Assembly (NCBI RefSeq): GCF_047634455.1
Contig: NZ_JBLIAI010000019.1
Location: 1 to 44,985, forward strand
Length of the DNA stretch: 44,985 nt
DNA from: Maritalea sp047634455
Lineage (GTDB): Bacteria > Pseudomonadota > Alphaproteobacteria > Rhizobiales > Devosiaceae
Direction of reading: 5' to 3'
The position numbers and the translations under genes were made by a program. Positions 1-8,545 of this stretch are shown in pieces. The first letter of the stretch is position 1, and every line of letters starts with the position of its first letter. The notes beneath the pieces are model-generated. The model was not told where the DNA came from, ran no database searches, and worked only from the letters and a program-made list of their open reading frames with translations.

Positions 1-351
1 CGCAAAGTCTTGAAACATCAAACCAATGCCGCGCTTTTCGGGGCGCACTGAGACGGTTGATGAGGCAACGACCCGCTTGTTGATGCTGATTATGCCAGAT
101 GTAACATCTTGTAAACCAGCTGTTGCGCGCAGAATTGTCGATTTTCCTGATCCCGACGCCCCAAGTAGGCAAAGAATCTCGCCCGGTGCAGTGGAGAAAT
201 CAGTGCCTTTGAGAACCTCGCGGCCGCCCATTTCACAGTGAACTTTGCTAAATTCCAAAGCAGCGGCGAAACTGATCCCAGCGGTGCCGCGCGGGCCCCA
301 TTCTTGGTCTACCCCGCCGGATTTGGCATCTCGATTTTTAGTCAAGGTCAT
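1..351 (-). CDS. ABC transporter ATP-binding protein, N-terminal part (cut by window edge)
   Basis: The first 117 residues of a nucleotide-binding subunit are visible; the gene runs off the left edge. Walker A reads GASGSGKST and is followed by the Q-loop region, MFQDFA. Together with the preceding RPEKRGIG this resembles the importers of the FbpC/PotA/CysA type (iron, polyamine or sulfate), but the substrate cannot be told from this half. The ATG at 351 lies inside the last codons of scpB, overlapping by 14 bases, so translation is probably coupled to it. In related genomes this position after scpB is normally held by tatA, so this neighbour is unusual. ABC family certain, substrate unknown. 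Confidence 0.85.
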   Translation of the reverse strand, partial: MTLTKNRDAKSGGVDQEWGPRGTAGISFAAALEFSKVHCEMGGREVLKGTDFSTAPGEILCLLGASGSGKSTILRATAGLQDVTSGIISINKRVVASSTVSVRPEKRGIGLMFQDFA

Positions 352-1036
352 CTTGGCTCAATTCAGTCAGCAAGTCATTGCCATCGTCATCTGCATCAAG
401 CGGGTCTTCATTGTCAAACAAATCCCCATCATTTGGCGCAGGAATTGTAAATTCAGCTGGTAGGTTCGCAGATAACAGCCCCGTTCCTTTCAGCTCATTC
501 AATCCCGGCAGATCTGAAATGGCCTCAAGGCCAAATTGATCCAAGAATTCCGGCGTTGTTCCATATGTCACCGGCCGACCGGGCGTCCGACGGCGACCGC
601 GCATGCGCACCCAGCCCGCTTCCATCAACACATCCAGTGTGCCCTTTGAAGTTGCTACGCCGCGCACTTCTTCAATTTCCGAACGGGTAACCGGCTGATG
701 ATACGCAATTATCGCCATTATTTCGAGCGCAGCGCGAGACAGTGGCTTGCGTTCTATTTCTTCTCGACGCAACAAGAAGCTAAGGTCTTGCGCTGTTCTA
801 AACGCGTAGGCTTCGCCCCGTTTTACAAGATTTACACCCGCATATTTGTATTTTTCAGTAAGTTGTTCGGCAAGCTGGGCAATATCTGCACCATCAGACA
901 AAAAAGGTTGTGCTTCACTCAGGTGAAGCGGTTCTTTTGCTGCAAACAACAGCGCCTCAAGTACCCGCAAATTGCGCCGCGCGATGTCGCTTTGCTCATA
1001 GCCATCAGGTTGCATTTGTTCATTTTCTTGATTCAA
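338..1036 (-). CDS. scpB: Segregation and condensation protein B (ScpB)
   Basis: ScpB is the winged-helix kite subunit of the SMC-ScpAB condensin that organises and segregates the chromosome. The conserved core is present: RRNLRVLEALLFAA near the start, then EIMAIIAYHQPVTR and the wing segment GTLDVLMEAGWV, with the PVTYGTT end typical of the family. The frame stays open to 1234, but that extension overlaps scpA and looks unlike ScpB. I chose the TTG at 1036 because AGGA lies 8 bases before it and overlaps the scpA stop; an ATG at 1015 is the alternative and has a poor ribosome site. This gives 232 residues, normal for the family. It follows scpA by 10 bases, so the two are co-transcribed. 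Confidence 0.93.
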   Translation of the reverse strand: MNQENEQMQPDGYEQSDIARRNLRVLEALLFAAKEPLHLSEAQPFLSDGADIAQLAEQLTEKYKYAGVNLVKRGEAYAFRTAQDLSFLLRREEIERKPLSRAALEIMAIIAYHQPVTRSEIEEVRGVATSKGTLDVLMEAGWVRMRGRRRTPGRPVTYGTTPEFLDQFGLEAISDLPGLNELKGTGLLSANLPAEFTIPAPNDGDLFDNEDPLDADDDGNDLLTELSQDDLD

Positions 1037-1046
1037 ATTGCTTTTC

Positions 1047-1838
1047 CTAACAGTCTTTCTTGCGGCGCAACATGAGCGGCCCGAATGCTTGTGCCTGACG
1101 CAATTCAATTGTTCCCTGCCGAACCATCTCCAGCGAGGCTGTAAAACTTGACGCGAGCGCCGTTGCACGTTCGTCTGGCAGATCGATATAAGCTGACAAA
1201 CAGGCATGCAGCGGAATCCAATCGGCGCCCTCACCGATTAATCTGCGCAAGATGTCTTCTGCATCCTGCAAAGACCATACTGTGCGTTGTGTGGGGGAAT
1301 ATTCAGCAGGGATTTGGCGTTCCCGTTGCACCGCATAAGCCCGCAGCAAGTCAAAATATGTCGCCTCCCAAATGTTCTTTTTGTCTGTAACGACCGCCTC
1401 CGGGTCGCCACGACTGAATATCTCCCGATTTAGCTGAGGCCGGTTTATCAATTTTGCCGCTGCATCGCGCATTGCTTCAAGTCGTTTCAAGCGAAATTGC
1501 AGCAGTGCCGCCATTTCTTCGCCCGTTGGTTCGTCAGCATTGTCGTCTTGGGGCACCATCAGGCGACTCTTAAGGTAAGTCAGCCAAGCTGCCATGACCA
1601 AATAATCGGCGGCGACTTCGATCCGGCGCTCACGGATAGTGTCAATAAAGCCAAGATATTGTTCGGCAAGTGCCAATACGGAAATATTTGCCAAATCAAC
1701 TTTTTGCTTTCGCGCAAGATCAAGCAGGAGGTCAAGCGGCCCCTCGTACCCTTTTACGTCGACATACATAATTCCATCGCCCCGTACTTTGGGGTCTTGG
1801 GCCTGCATGAAGTCCGACTGATTTGCGTCTTGGGCCAT
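1047..1838 (-). CDS. scpA: Segregation and condensation protein A (ScpA, kleisin)
   Basis: ScpA is the kleisin that bridges the SMC heads and binds ScpB. The N-terminal family hallmark GYEGPLDLLLDLARKQKVDL is intact, followed by the helical DYLVMAAWLTYLKSRLMVP segment. The frame is open upstream to 1928, but the ATG at 1838 has GAAGG just before it and begins MAQDANQ, giving 263 residues; the upstream extension is not family-like. It is the first gene of the scpA-scpB pair. The 105 bases between it and the SPOR gene hold no gene, although nagZ occupies this place in many relatives. Confidence 0.93.
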   Translation of the reverse strand: MAQDANQSDFMQAQDPKVRGDGIMYVDVKGYEGPLDLLLDLARKQKVDLANISVLALAEQYLGFIDTIRERRIEVAADYLVMAAWLTYLKSRLMVPQDDNADEPTGEEMAALLQFRLKRLEAMRDAAAKLINRPQLNREIFSRGDPEAVVTDKKNIWEATYFDLLRAYAVQRERQIPAEYSPTQRTVWSLQDAEDILRRLIGEGADWIPLHACLSAYIDLPDERATALASSFTASLEMVRQGTIELRQAQAFGPLMLRRKKDC

Positions 1839-1943
1839 TTGCCTTCTCACATCACGAATTGAATGCAAGTGTGACGTGGGCGATACCATATGGTCAAGCA
1901 AGATTGAAGGCATAAGCCGCCAATTCACTGAAAATGGTAAGGT

Positions 1944-4151
1944 TTAGTTGTTTCTGACGAAACAATCACCACCGCTGGACTTTAAGCTGGAGCACAGAGC
2001 ATTCGCCTCAGCCAAACTGCTTGTAGGAACCCGCACACGGAAGTAAATTCCTTTGTCATCCAAATCCACCCGATTGATGTCGATTGTTTGGTTACCAAGG
2101 ACAGTAGGGTACTTACTTTGCAGCGACGACGCTGTTGCCTGAGCGGTCTCAACAGAACGCTGTGATGCAAGTTGCACATAAAATGGCGCTAAAACACCCG
2201 CCGTTGTCGCACTATTTGTACTTGCCGGTGGGCTAATTGCGTTCGCTGTAGGCAACAATGATAGCGGCTGGGCCGCAATAGATGGTTGTGCCGGAGCAAT
2301 ACCAAGAGCTGGAGCAACACCAACGCCTAAGCCAATTGGACGAATGGGTGGCTGTGGAGCTGCGGGTTCGTCCGCAGCAAGTGCTGCATTTTGTGTCGCT
2401 GCTGGAAGCTCTGGCGCGACACTGGCATCCGCGCCCGGCGGCAATAATTCAGTGGGCAGCGCTGGTGCTTGGTTACCTTCTTTAATGGCGTTGAGAACAT
2501 TTGCGATCTCATCTGTCGAACCGCTTGGTGTAGCCACGGCAACAGTTGGCGCATTTGGACGCACATCTTGAGGCAACTGCTCCGCACCCGCTGATGCTTC
2601 CGTTCCACTTACGATTGTTCCATCAGCCAAAACCGTAACAGTTTTGACTTTTCTATTTGTAAGACCATTGCTCGAGCTATTTGGTGTCACAACACGCGCA
2701 ACATCTGTGCCCGACGCGCCCGCTGTTTCGTCTCGAGATATGATTTGCTCTGACGAGGTAGCCTCGGTGTTGCCCTCAAGCGCGTTGAAAACACTAGACC
2801 CGTTTGTGTCAGTGGGTTCTACCTCAGGTATTTCTTTAACCTGAGTATTTTGCGCAGCTACTACTGGAATATCTTGACCCACCTGGCCTTGACCCGTGAA
2901 AATCCAATAGCCGACGCCCCCAATTAGCGCCAACAACACAATTGCTGAGACGGAAGCAATAATCGGCAAAACGCCACCGCGCCTGTGCTCTGTGATATAC
3001 TTTTGTGCAGGCTCGGGTTGTACAGGGTTTCGATATTGCGGGTTGATGGAATCGCGCGCCGTTGGTGCCGCTGTTTCCAACATGGGTTTGTTCATGGGTT
3101 CATTTTTTTGAACCGTAGAGGCGCGCGCTGCGGCGACGGGCGAGGTCTCAATTCTCGACCTGCTACCCGCCGCGGATGCCAATGCTGCTAGAATGGCAGC
3201 CTCAGCCGCGTCTGCGGGTCTTGGTTCTGGCGAAACTGATGGTGTATTGGTGTCAGAGATTAGGTTTTCGATGTCTGTCAGCGGATCATGGATTTCCGCA
3301 CCGTCGTTCGTCAGAGTTGGCGGCACTGCAAACTCGTCCTCACCTGCGGGAACATGCAACGCCTGTTGCGGGATATAGTCATATGCGCCATCAACCTCGC
3401 CATCGTTCGGCGTTGAAGCCGGTTGTTGAACAGCGGCAGCCGGTTCTGGCAAATCGGTTTGTTGCGGCGTTGCATGCAGAACAGGGATTGGTTCAAATGG
3501 CGTAGAACTTGGCGCTGCCGACTGCAATTCGACATCCTCAATGATGGCCGCAATGCCATCAAGTGTATCGGGTGTGGGAACTTCTTCGTTAGCAAATTCG
3601 TCTACAGGAGCACTCGATTGCACAGTCGAAACAACATCTTCGTTTTGAACCGGGTTGTCGGCAATAGGGTCGACTGATGAATTTTCTAGGGCGCCAAGTC
3701 CGGCTTTGATGTTGTGTGAAAAATCAAACTCAAATGGTACGGCGGTTTGCGTGGCACCATCGCCCAGGTTTGGAGATGTGGATGGGTTTTCTTCGGCCGG
3801 CATTGCATTTTGGTCGGACCGAATTGCCGTCACACCGTCTCCAACTTGCGAAAAAGGCAAGGGTGAGTGGTCGGGAGTAAATGGCGAAGTTTCCGTGGGA
3901 GCCGATTCTTTGCTCGCTTCAGCCGAGGTCGAACTGGCCCCAAAAGCCGGAACCTCCACCTTTGCGATCGGCTCAAATGAGCGAGCTGCGGGTACGTGTG
4001 TACGGGCATCCGCTGCAAGCTTTGTGCGTTCATCAACTGCTTGGGAAACACTGGATTGTCTCGCATCATCTGCGACAATGCGCGCAAGTTCAGCAATCAA
4101 ATCGTCTGTTTGATCCGTTGCCAGGTTGTTGCGATCATTCGAATTCGTCAT
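1944..4151 (-). CDS. SPOR-domain inner-membrane protein, probable peptidoglycan/septum binding
   Basis: This 735-residue protein has a long acidic, Pro/Ala/Ser-rich N-terminal cytoplasmic part (about 1-390). One transmembrane helix follows at about 393-418 after an RR-containing flank. Next comes a low-complexity periplasmic linker, and a SPOR domain fills the last 80 residues, starting near FYVQLASQRS. SPOR domains bind denuded glycan at division sites. An N-terminal helix-like segment (residues 16-30, IAELARIVADD) is similar in style to the PopZ N-terminus. It lies between argS and scpA in the conserved alphaproteobacterial order. Many overlapping frames in this gene are shadows caused by its biased composition. 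Class is secure, exact partner unknown. Confidence 0.9.
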   Translation of the reverse strand: MTNSNDRNNLATDQTDDLIAELARIVADDARQSSVSQAVDERTKLAADARTHVPAARSFEPIAKVEVPAFGASSTSAEASKESAPTETSPFTPDHSPLPFSQVGDGVTAIRSDQNAMPAEENPSTSPNLGDGATQTAVPFEFDFSHNIKAGLGALENSSVDPIADNPVQNEDVVSTVQSSAPVDEFANEEVPTPDTLDGIAAIIEDVELQSAAPSSTPFEPIPVLHATPQQTDLPEPAAAVQQPASTPNDGEVDGAYDYIPQQALHVPAGEDEFAVPPTLTNDGAEIHDPLTDIENLISDTNTPSVSPEPRPADAAEAAILAALASAAGSRSRIETSPVAAARASTVQKNEPMNKPMLETAAPTARDSINPQYRNPVQPEPAQKYITEHRRGGVLPIIASVSAIVLLALIGGVGYWIFTGQGQVGQDIPVVAAQNTQVKEIPEVEPTDTNGSSVFNALEGNTEATSSEQIISRDETAGASGTDVARVVTPNSSSNGLTNRKVKTVTVLADGTIVSGTEASAGAEQLPQDVRPNAPTVAVATPSGSTDEIANVLNAIKEGNQAPALPTELLPPGADASVAPELPAATQNAALAADEPAAPQPPIRPIGLGVGVAPALGIAPAQPSIAAQPLSLLPTANAISPPASTNSATTAGVLAPFYVQLASQRSVETAQATASSLQSKYPTVLGNQTIDINRVDLDDKGIYFRVRVPTSSLAEANALCSSLKSSGGDCFVRNN

Positions 4152-4239
4152 TTTGTATGGCCAATAACGTTAGTTATGACCCTCACCGTTACATTCGCGA
4201 CACTGTAGTAACAGCTGGTAAACCAGCAATGTGCCTGAA

Positions 4240-5994
4240 TTATGATAGTTCATCCGGCGCCGACACTCCAAGAATACTCAAACCATTTCGAAGTATTTGC
4301 CGTACAGCATTTACCATTGCGAGTCGCGCCAATGTTATTGTCCTATCTTCATGATTAACAAATCGTAACTTTGGCTCTTCTTTGCCCTTTGTCCAGAACG
4401 CGTTAAACGCCCCAGCTAGCTCGTGAACATAAAAAGCAACCCTATGTGGCTCATGCGCAACAGCTGCGGCTTCAATGGCCCGAGGAAACTGCCCCATGAC
4501 CTTCAACAGCGCCAGTTCTGCTGGATGAGAGAGCAAGCTGAGATTGGCCGTATTCAAAGCATCCAATGAAACGTCAAGTTCGGGAACGTCCCGCGCAGCG
4601 TTTCTGAAAGCTGAACATGCCCGCGCATGCGCATACTGAACGTAGAACACTGGATTATCCCGGGTTTGCTGGGTCACCAGATCAAAATCGAAGTCCAAAG
4701 GCGCTTCATTGCGGCGGAACAGCATGATGAAACGGACCACGTCCTGTCCCACTTCTTCGACCAGATTTGCCATGGTGATGAAGTTGCCGCTTCGCTTTGA
4801 CATCTTTGCGGGCTGGCCATTGCGCAACAAATTCACCAGCTGGCAAATCTTCACGTCAACTGCTGCTTCACCACCTGATACTGCTTTGCCGGCAGCATTC
4901 AACCGCTTGATATAGCCAGCGTGGTCAGCGCCGAGCACCACGATTTGCGAGTTGAAACCACGCAAGAATTTATTTCGGTGATAGGCGATGTCTGCCGCAA
5001 AATAGGTATATGATCCGTCAGACTTCACCAAAGCACGGTCTGTGTCGTCACCGAAGTCCGTCGCTTTGAACAAAGTTTGTTCGCGGTCTTCCCACTCTTC
5101 AGGGGTTTTGCCTTTTGGGGCTTCCAGTGTGCCTTGATAGACCAAACCTTCATCTCGCAACCATTGTAGCGTCTTGTTGATGTCGCCATCTTCGCCATGC
5201 AGAGTATTCTCAGAGAAAAATACGTCATGTTTGATGCCAAGTTTCGCCAAATCAGAACGCACCAAATCCATCATGAGTTCCAAAACGATTGGTCGAATGG
5301 TGGCTTCCCGCTCGGCTTCATCCATTGACTTTAGCTTGTCACCGAACTGGTTTGCGAGTGCCTTGCCCACTGGAATAAGATATTTTCCCGGATAGAGCCC
5401 GGTCGGAATTTTGCCTATGTCGTCGCCCAATGCCTCGCAATAACGCAAATAGGCTGAATTGGCCAAAACAGTAATCTGACCACCCGCGTCATTGATATAA
5501 TACTCGCGCGTGATGTCGAAACGGCAAAACGCCATCAGGCTCGCCAACGCATCACCAAAAACAGCGCCCCGTGTATGCCCAACATGCAACGGCCCGGTTG
5601 GGTTTGCAGAAACATACTCGACATTCACTTTGCCTTCTTGAGCCTTCGCTGGGCGACCATAATCACCGCCCTGCTCGTTGGCGTCCGCAATAACGGATTG
5701 CCATACGTCCGGCGTCAGCGTGAAGTTGATGAAGCCAGGCCCAGCGATACCAATGCTTAAAACTTGCTCGTCGCCATCAAATGCTGCAACAAGTTTTTCA
5801 GCGATTGCGCGTGGATTGGACTTAAGGGCCTTGGATAACACCATAGCCGCGTTGCAGGACAGATCGCCGTGGCTTGCATCGCGGGGTGGTTCAACCACAA
5901 ATCGGCTAAGCGCTGCCTTGTCGTCGCTTAGTTCGGGAAATAGGTTGACCAATTTTTCTTCCACACGGTTGCGGAAGACTGCAAATGCGTCCAT
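4240..5994 (-). CDS. argS: Arginine-tRNA ligase (ArgRS)
   Basis: This class I synthetase charges tRNA-Arg in the cytoplasm. The HIGH-type motif is in NPTGPLHVGHTRGA, the KMSKS-type loop is AKMSKRSGNF, and the C-terminal anticodon-binding DALR domain covers roughly the last 120 residues. Its length of 584 matches bacterial ArgRS. It sits 41 bases after dgt and 88 bases before the SPOR gene, consistent with a dgt-argS-SPOR operon. The gap to the SPOR gene contains a short perfect hairpin (4214-4227) of unknown role. No missing catalytic residues were seen. Confidence 0.97.
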   Translation of the reverse strand: MDAFAVFRNRVEEKLVNLFPELSDDKAALSRFVVEPPRDASHGDLSCNAAMVLSKALKSNPRAIAEKLVAAFDGDEQVLSIGIAGPGFINFTLTPDVWQSVIADANEQGGDYGRPAKAQEGKVNVEYVSANPTGPLHVGHTRGAVFGDALASLMAFCRFDITREYYINDAGGQITVLANSAYLRYCEALGDDIGKIPTGLYPGKYLIPVGKALANQFGDKLKSMDEAEREATIRPIVLELMMDLVRSDLAKLGIKHDVFFSENTLHGEDGDINKTLQWLRDEGLVYQGTLEAPKGKTPEEWEDREQTLFKATDFGDDTDRALVKSDGSYTYFAADIAYHRNKFLRGFNSQIVVLGADHAGYIKRLNAAGKAVSGGEAAVDVKICQLVNLLRNGQPAKMSKRSGNFITMANLVEEVGQDVVRFIMLFRRNEAPLDFDFDLVTQQTRDNPVFYVQYAHARACSAFRNAARDVPELDVSLDALNTANLSLLSHPAELALLKVMGQFPRAIEAAAVAHEPHRVAFYVHELAGAFNAFWTKGKEEPKLRFVNHEDRTITLARLAMVNAVRQILRNGLSILGVSAPDELS

Positions 5995-6035
5995 TTTGAT
6001 GTGTCCATCTCATAAAGAATTGATTGTGCAAGCGG

Positions 6036-7235
6036 TTACCGGAAATCCACGTCCGCGTCAAACAATCGGTTGAAAGTGGAAGTTGCATATGGGTCTGTCA
6101 TGCCCGAAACAAAATCGCAAACAACGCGCTCTCGCCCGCCAATTGGATTGGAATTTGCCAACTGTTCCCAATCGCCCGACATGGGTTCACCATTGTTGAA
6201 TGTATCAAACAAGCTGCCAACGATTTTTTCACCCTGGATCACGGGCACCATGACGCGTTCGGAACGATAAACATTGGCAAATAGAAAGGATTTGAGCTCC
6301 TTTTCTTTGGCTGCCATTTCTGGTGAAAACCCAATCAATGCTCGGCCTGCGGTCCTGATATCTTCTGGGGATTGAGGCGAAAAGCTTTTGATGTTTTGCG
6401 CGGCAAAATCAATTACATCCTCAATTGTTCTGGTGATCAATCGGCGAATTGTTTCATGCGACTGACGGTCGGCGCTAACTGTTGGGTATTTGTCCTGCAC
6501 TTCGCGCACAATTTCTCCAACCAACGCCACGTCGCGCAGTTGATCAAGGGTGAGCAAGCCTGCCCTTAGCGCATCATCAATATCATGTGCGTTGTAAGCC
6601 ACATCGTCGGCAATGGCTGCAGCCTGTGCCTCTAAGCTGGCATAGCTATCCAGTCGCAAGTCAGCGATGGCAGGAATTTGTTTCACACCGAACGGCAATC
6701 CGTCGGTTTGATAGCGACCAATCGGCAAGCCATTTGCATCCGTCAATGGCCCATTGTGCTTAATGATGCCTTCGAGCGTTTCCCACGTCAGATTAAGCCC
6801 ATCGTGCTCGGCATAGCGGTTCTCCAAAGACGTAACGATGCGCATGGCCTGCACATTATGGTCAAAACCACCATACTCTTTCATTCGGCCATGCAGCACA
6901 CGCTCACCGGCATGACCAAACGGGGTATGCCCAAGGTCATGAGCAAGCGCCAAGCATTCCGCCAAGTCTTCATTAAGGTTCAAGGCCCGCGCGATTGATC
7001 GTGCAATTTGCGACACTTCAAGCGTATGGGTTAGCCGCGTGCGGAAGTGATTGCCCTCATGGTGCAAAAAAACTTGCGTCTTGTGCTTTAAGCGCCGAAA
7101 GGCGTTCGAATGGATAATTCGATCCCTGTCGCGTTGGAATTCTGAGCGGGTTGGACTGTCACTTGTAGAGAACAAGCGACCCAAAGAATCCTGTGAATGT
7201 GAAGCATAAGGGGCGAGTGCGTGATTTAGTTGCAT
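6036..7235 (-). CDS. dgt: Deoxyguanosinetriphosphate triphosphohydrolase-like protein
   Basis: This HD-superfamily dNTP triphosphohydrolase would remove tripolyphosphate from dNTPs and so tune nucleotide pools. The metal ligands are visible: H70 in RTRLTHTLEV and the H99-D100 pair in ALAHDLGHTPFGHAGE. The 399-residue length fits the shorter type 2 Dgt-like subfamily common in alphaproteobacteria. The ATG at 7235 is preceded by AAGGAAAG. It is divergent from erpA, and the 101-base gap contains two short palindromes, AAAGCGCTTT (7262-7271) and ACAAGACTTGT (7290-7300), that could be operators. Substrate preference within the dNTPs cannot be judged from sequence. Confidence 0.95.
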   Translation of the reverse strand: MQLNHALAPYASHSQDSLGRLFSTSDSPTRSEFQRDRDRIIHSNAFRRLKHKTQVFLHHEGNHFRTRLTHTLEVSQIARSIARALNLNEDLAECLALAHDLGHTPFGHAGERVLHGRMKEYGGFDHNVQAMRIVTSLENRYAEHDGLNLTWETLEGIIKHNGPLTDANGLPIGRYQTDGLPFGVKQIPAIADLRLDSYASLEAQAAAIADDVAYNAHDIDDALRAGLLTLDQLRDVALVGEIVREVQDKYPTVSADRQSHETIRRLITRTIEDVIDFAAQNIKSFSPQSPEDIRTAGRALIGFSPEMAAKEKELKSFLFANVYRSERVMVPVIQGEKIVGSLFDTFNNGEPMSGDWEQLANSNPIGGRERVVCDFVSGMTDPYATSTFNRLFDADVDFR

Positions 7236-7336
7236 ATCAACTTTCCTTGTACCCTCTTTTCAAAGCGCTTTATGAAGCCTATCTATTAAACAAGACTTGT
7301 AAAATCGCCTTTTTGGCGTGCGGATAGGGAATTATT

Positions 7337-7687
7337 ATGTCAGATGTCGCAGTAGCACCTGCAAATGTGGTCGTAACAGACAGAGCATTGGCACGGATCG
7401 AAGCAATTTTGGCTAAACAAAAGTCAGGCACGGTTCTGCGTGTGGCAGTGTCCGGTGGCGGATGCTCGGGTTTTCAGTATGAATATAATTTGGTTCAAGA
7501 ACAACCAACAGACGATGATTTGGTCTTAGGCGGCGAAAAATCTCGCGTTTTGATCGATTCACTCAGCCTAGAATTTATGCAAGGCGCTGAAATCGATTTT
7601 GTGAATGACCTTATTGGTCAAAGCTTTCAAATCAACAACCCAAATGCTGTTGCATCATGTGGTTGTGGCACTAGCTTTTCAGTTTAG
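7337..7687 (+). CDS. erpA: A-type iron-sulfur carrier protein (IscA/ErpA family)
   Basis: This small 116-residue HesB/IscA-fold protein holds or transfers Fe-S clusters to apo-enzymes. The three invariant cysteines are present: C43 in GGGCSGFQ and C108/C110 in the C-terminal CGCGTSF. The start is supported by AGGG seven bases upstream. Divergence from dgt and placement before xthA is the standard alphaproteobacterial arrangement. The choice between ErpA, IscA and SufA names is by context and remains approximate; the biochemical class is certain. Confidence 0.94.
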   Translation: MSDVAVAPANVVVTDRALARIEAILAKQKSGTVLRVAVSGGGCSGFQYEYNLVQEQPTDDDLVLGGEKSRVLIDSLSLEFMQGAEIDFVNDLIGQSFQINNPNAVASCGCGTSFSV

Positions 7688-7755
7688 TTTATTGCGACTA
7701 GGTATACTTCGCCCTAGTTTAGGAAACTGATTCAAATGGAAACGAGCCACAACAA

Positions 7756-8535
7756 ATGCAAATAGCGACTTGGAACATCAATGGAATCAAAGCTAGATTG
7801 CCCGAAGTGGAGTATTGGCTGAAGGCAAACATGCCTGATCTTGTGTGCCTGCAGGAAATCAAGAGTATTGATGAAAACTTCCCGCGCGAAGTGTTTGAAG
7901 ACCTTGGCTACAATGTGGAAACACATGGTCAAAAAGGTTTCAACGGGGTAGCGCTGCTGTCACTCCACCCGTTTGAAGAAATCAATCGCGGGTTGCCCGG
8001 AGATGACGGTGACGAACAAGCCCGATTTATCGAAGGTGTGATTGCGCGACCAACCGGCCCGGTTCGCGTGGCTGGAATTTACTTACCCAATGGCAATCCG
8101 GTTGATACGGAGAAGTTTCCTTACAAATTGGGTTGGATGGATCGGCTAAACACTTGGACCAAGTCTCGACTGTTACTTGAAGAACCTTTGATAATAGCAG
8201 GTGATTACAACATTATCCCAGAACGGCTTGATACACATGACCACGATGCGTGGTGGGGGGATGCCCTTTATCGACCAGAGAGCCTTGAGCGTTTTAGAAC
8301 ATTGCAAGCCATGGGTATGACGGATGCGTTGCGCGCAACGAATAATCAACAAGCCTTTACATTTTGGGACTTCCAAGCGGGCGCGTGGCGCAGGAACAAC
8401 GGTATCCGCATCGACCATTTAATGTGTTCACCACAAGCTGCAGATCGTCTCAATACTGTCGAAGTGCATAAAGATATGCGCGCCCGCGAGAAACCGTCAG
8501 ATCACGTGCCAGTGATTGGGCATTTTGATTTTTAG
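7756..8535 (+). CDS. xthA: Exodeoxyribonuclease III (AP endonuclease)
   Basis: This DNA repair nuclease cleaves abasic sites and degrades 3' ends. All catalytic elements of the exonuclease-endonuclease-phosphatase fold are visible: WNINGIKAR with N7, CLQEIKS with E34, GDYNI with D150 and N152, RIDHLM, and the final SDHVPV with D249-H250. At 259 residues it is full length. It follows erpA by 68 bases; a TATACT hexamer at 7702-7707 might give it its own promoter. It ends 10 bases before the convergent Sel1-repeat gene, with no obvious terminator between them. Confidence 0.96.
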   Translation: MQIATWNINGIKARLPEVEYWLKANMPDLVCLQEIKSIDENFPREVFEDLGYNVETHGQKGFNGVALLSLHPFEEINRGLPGDDGDEQARFIEGVIARPTGPVRVAGIYLPNGNPVDTEKFPYKLGWMDRLNTWTKSRLLLEEPLIIAGDYNIIPERLDTHDHDAWWGDALYRPESLERFRTLQAMGMTDALRATNNQQAFTFWDFQAGAWRRNNGIRIDHLMCSPQAADRLNTVEVHKDMRAREKPSDHVPVIGHFDF

Positions 8536-8545
8536 ATTTGGTGCG

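Noticed and set aside
1839..1928. Open frame upstream of scpA as a nagZ remnant
   Set aside because: The translated residues show no NagZ motif; it is simply an open extension of the scpA frame.
2282..4113. Many plus- and minus-strand open frames over the SPOR gene
   Set aside because: They are by-products of the Pro/Ala/Ser-rich codon composition of the SPOR gene.
4214..4227. GCTGGT-AA-ACCAGC hairpin between argS and the SPOR gene
   Set aside because: A two-base loop and no T-run make it a poor terminator; too short to call as an operator.
7262..7300. Two short palindromes between dgt and erpA as Fe-S regulator sites
   Set aside because: Neither matches a consensus I know for IscR, RirA or Fur; recorded only in the dgt entry.
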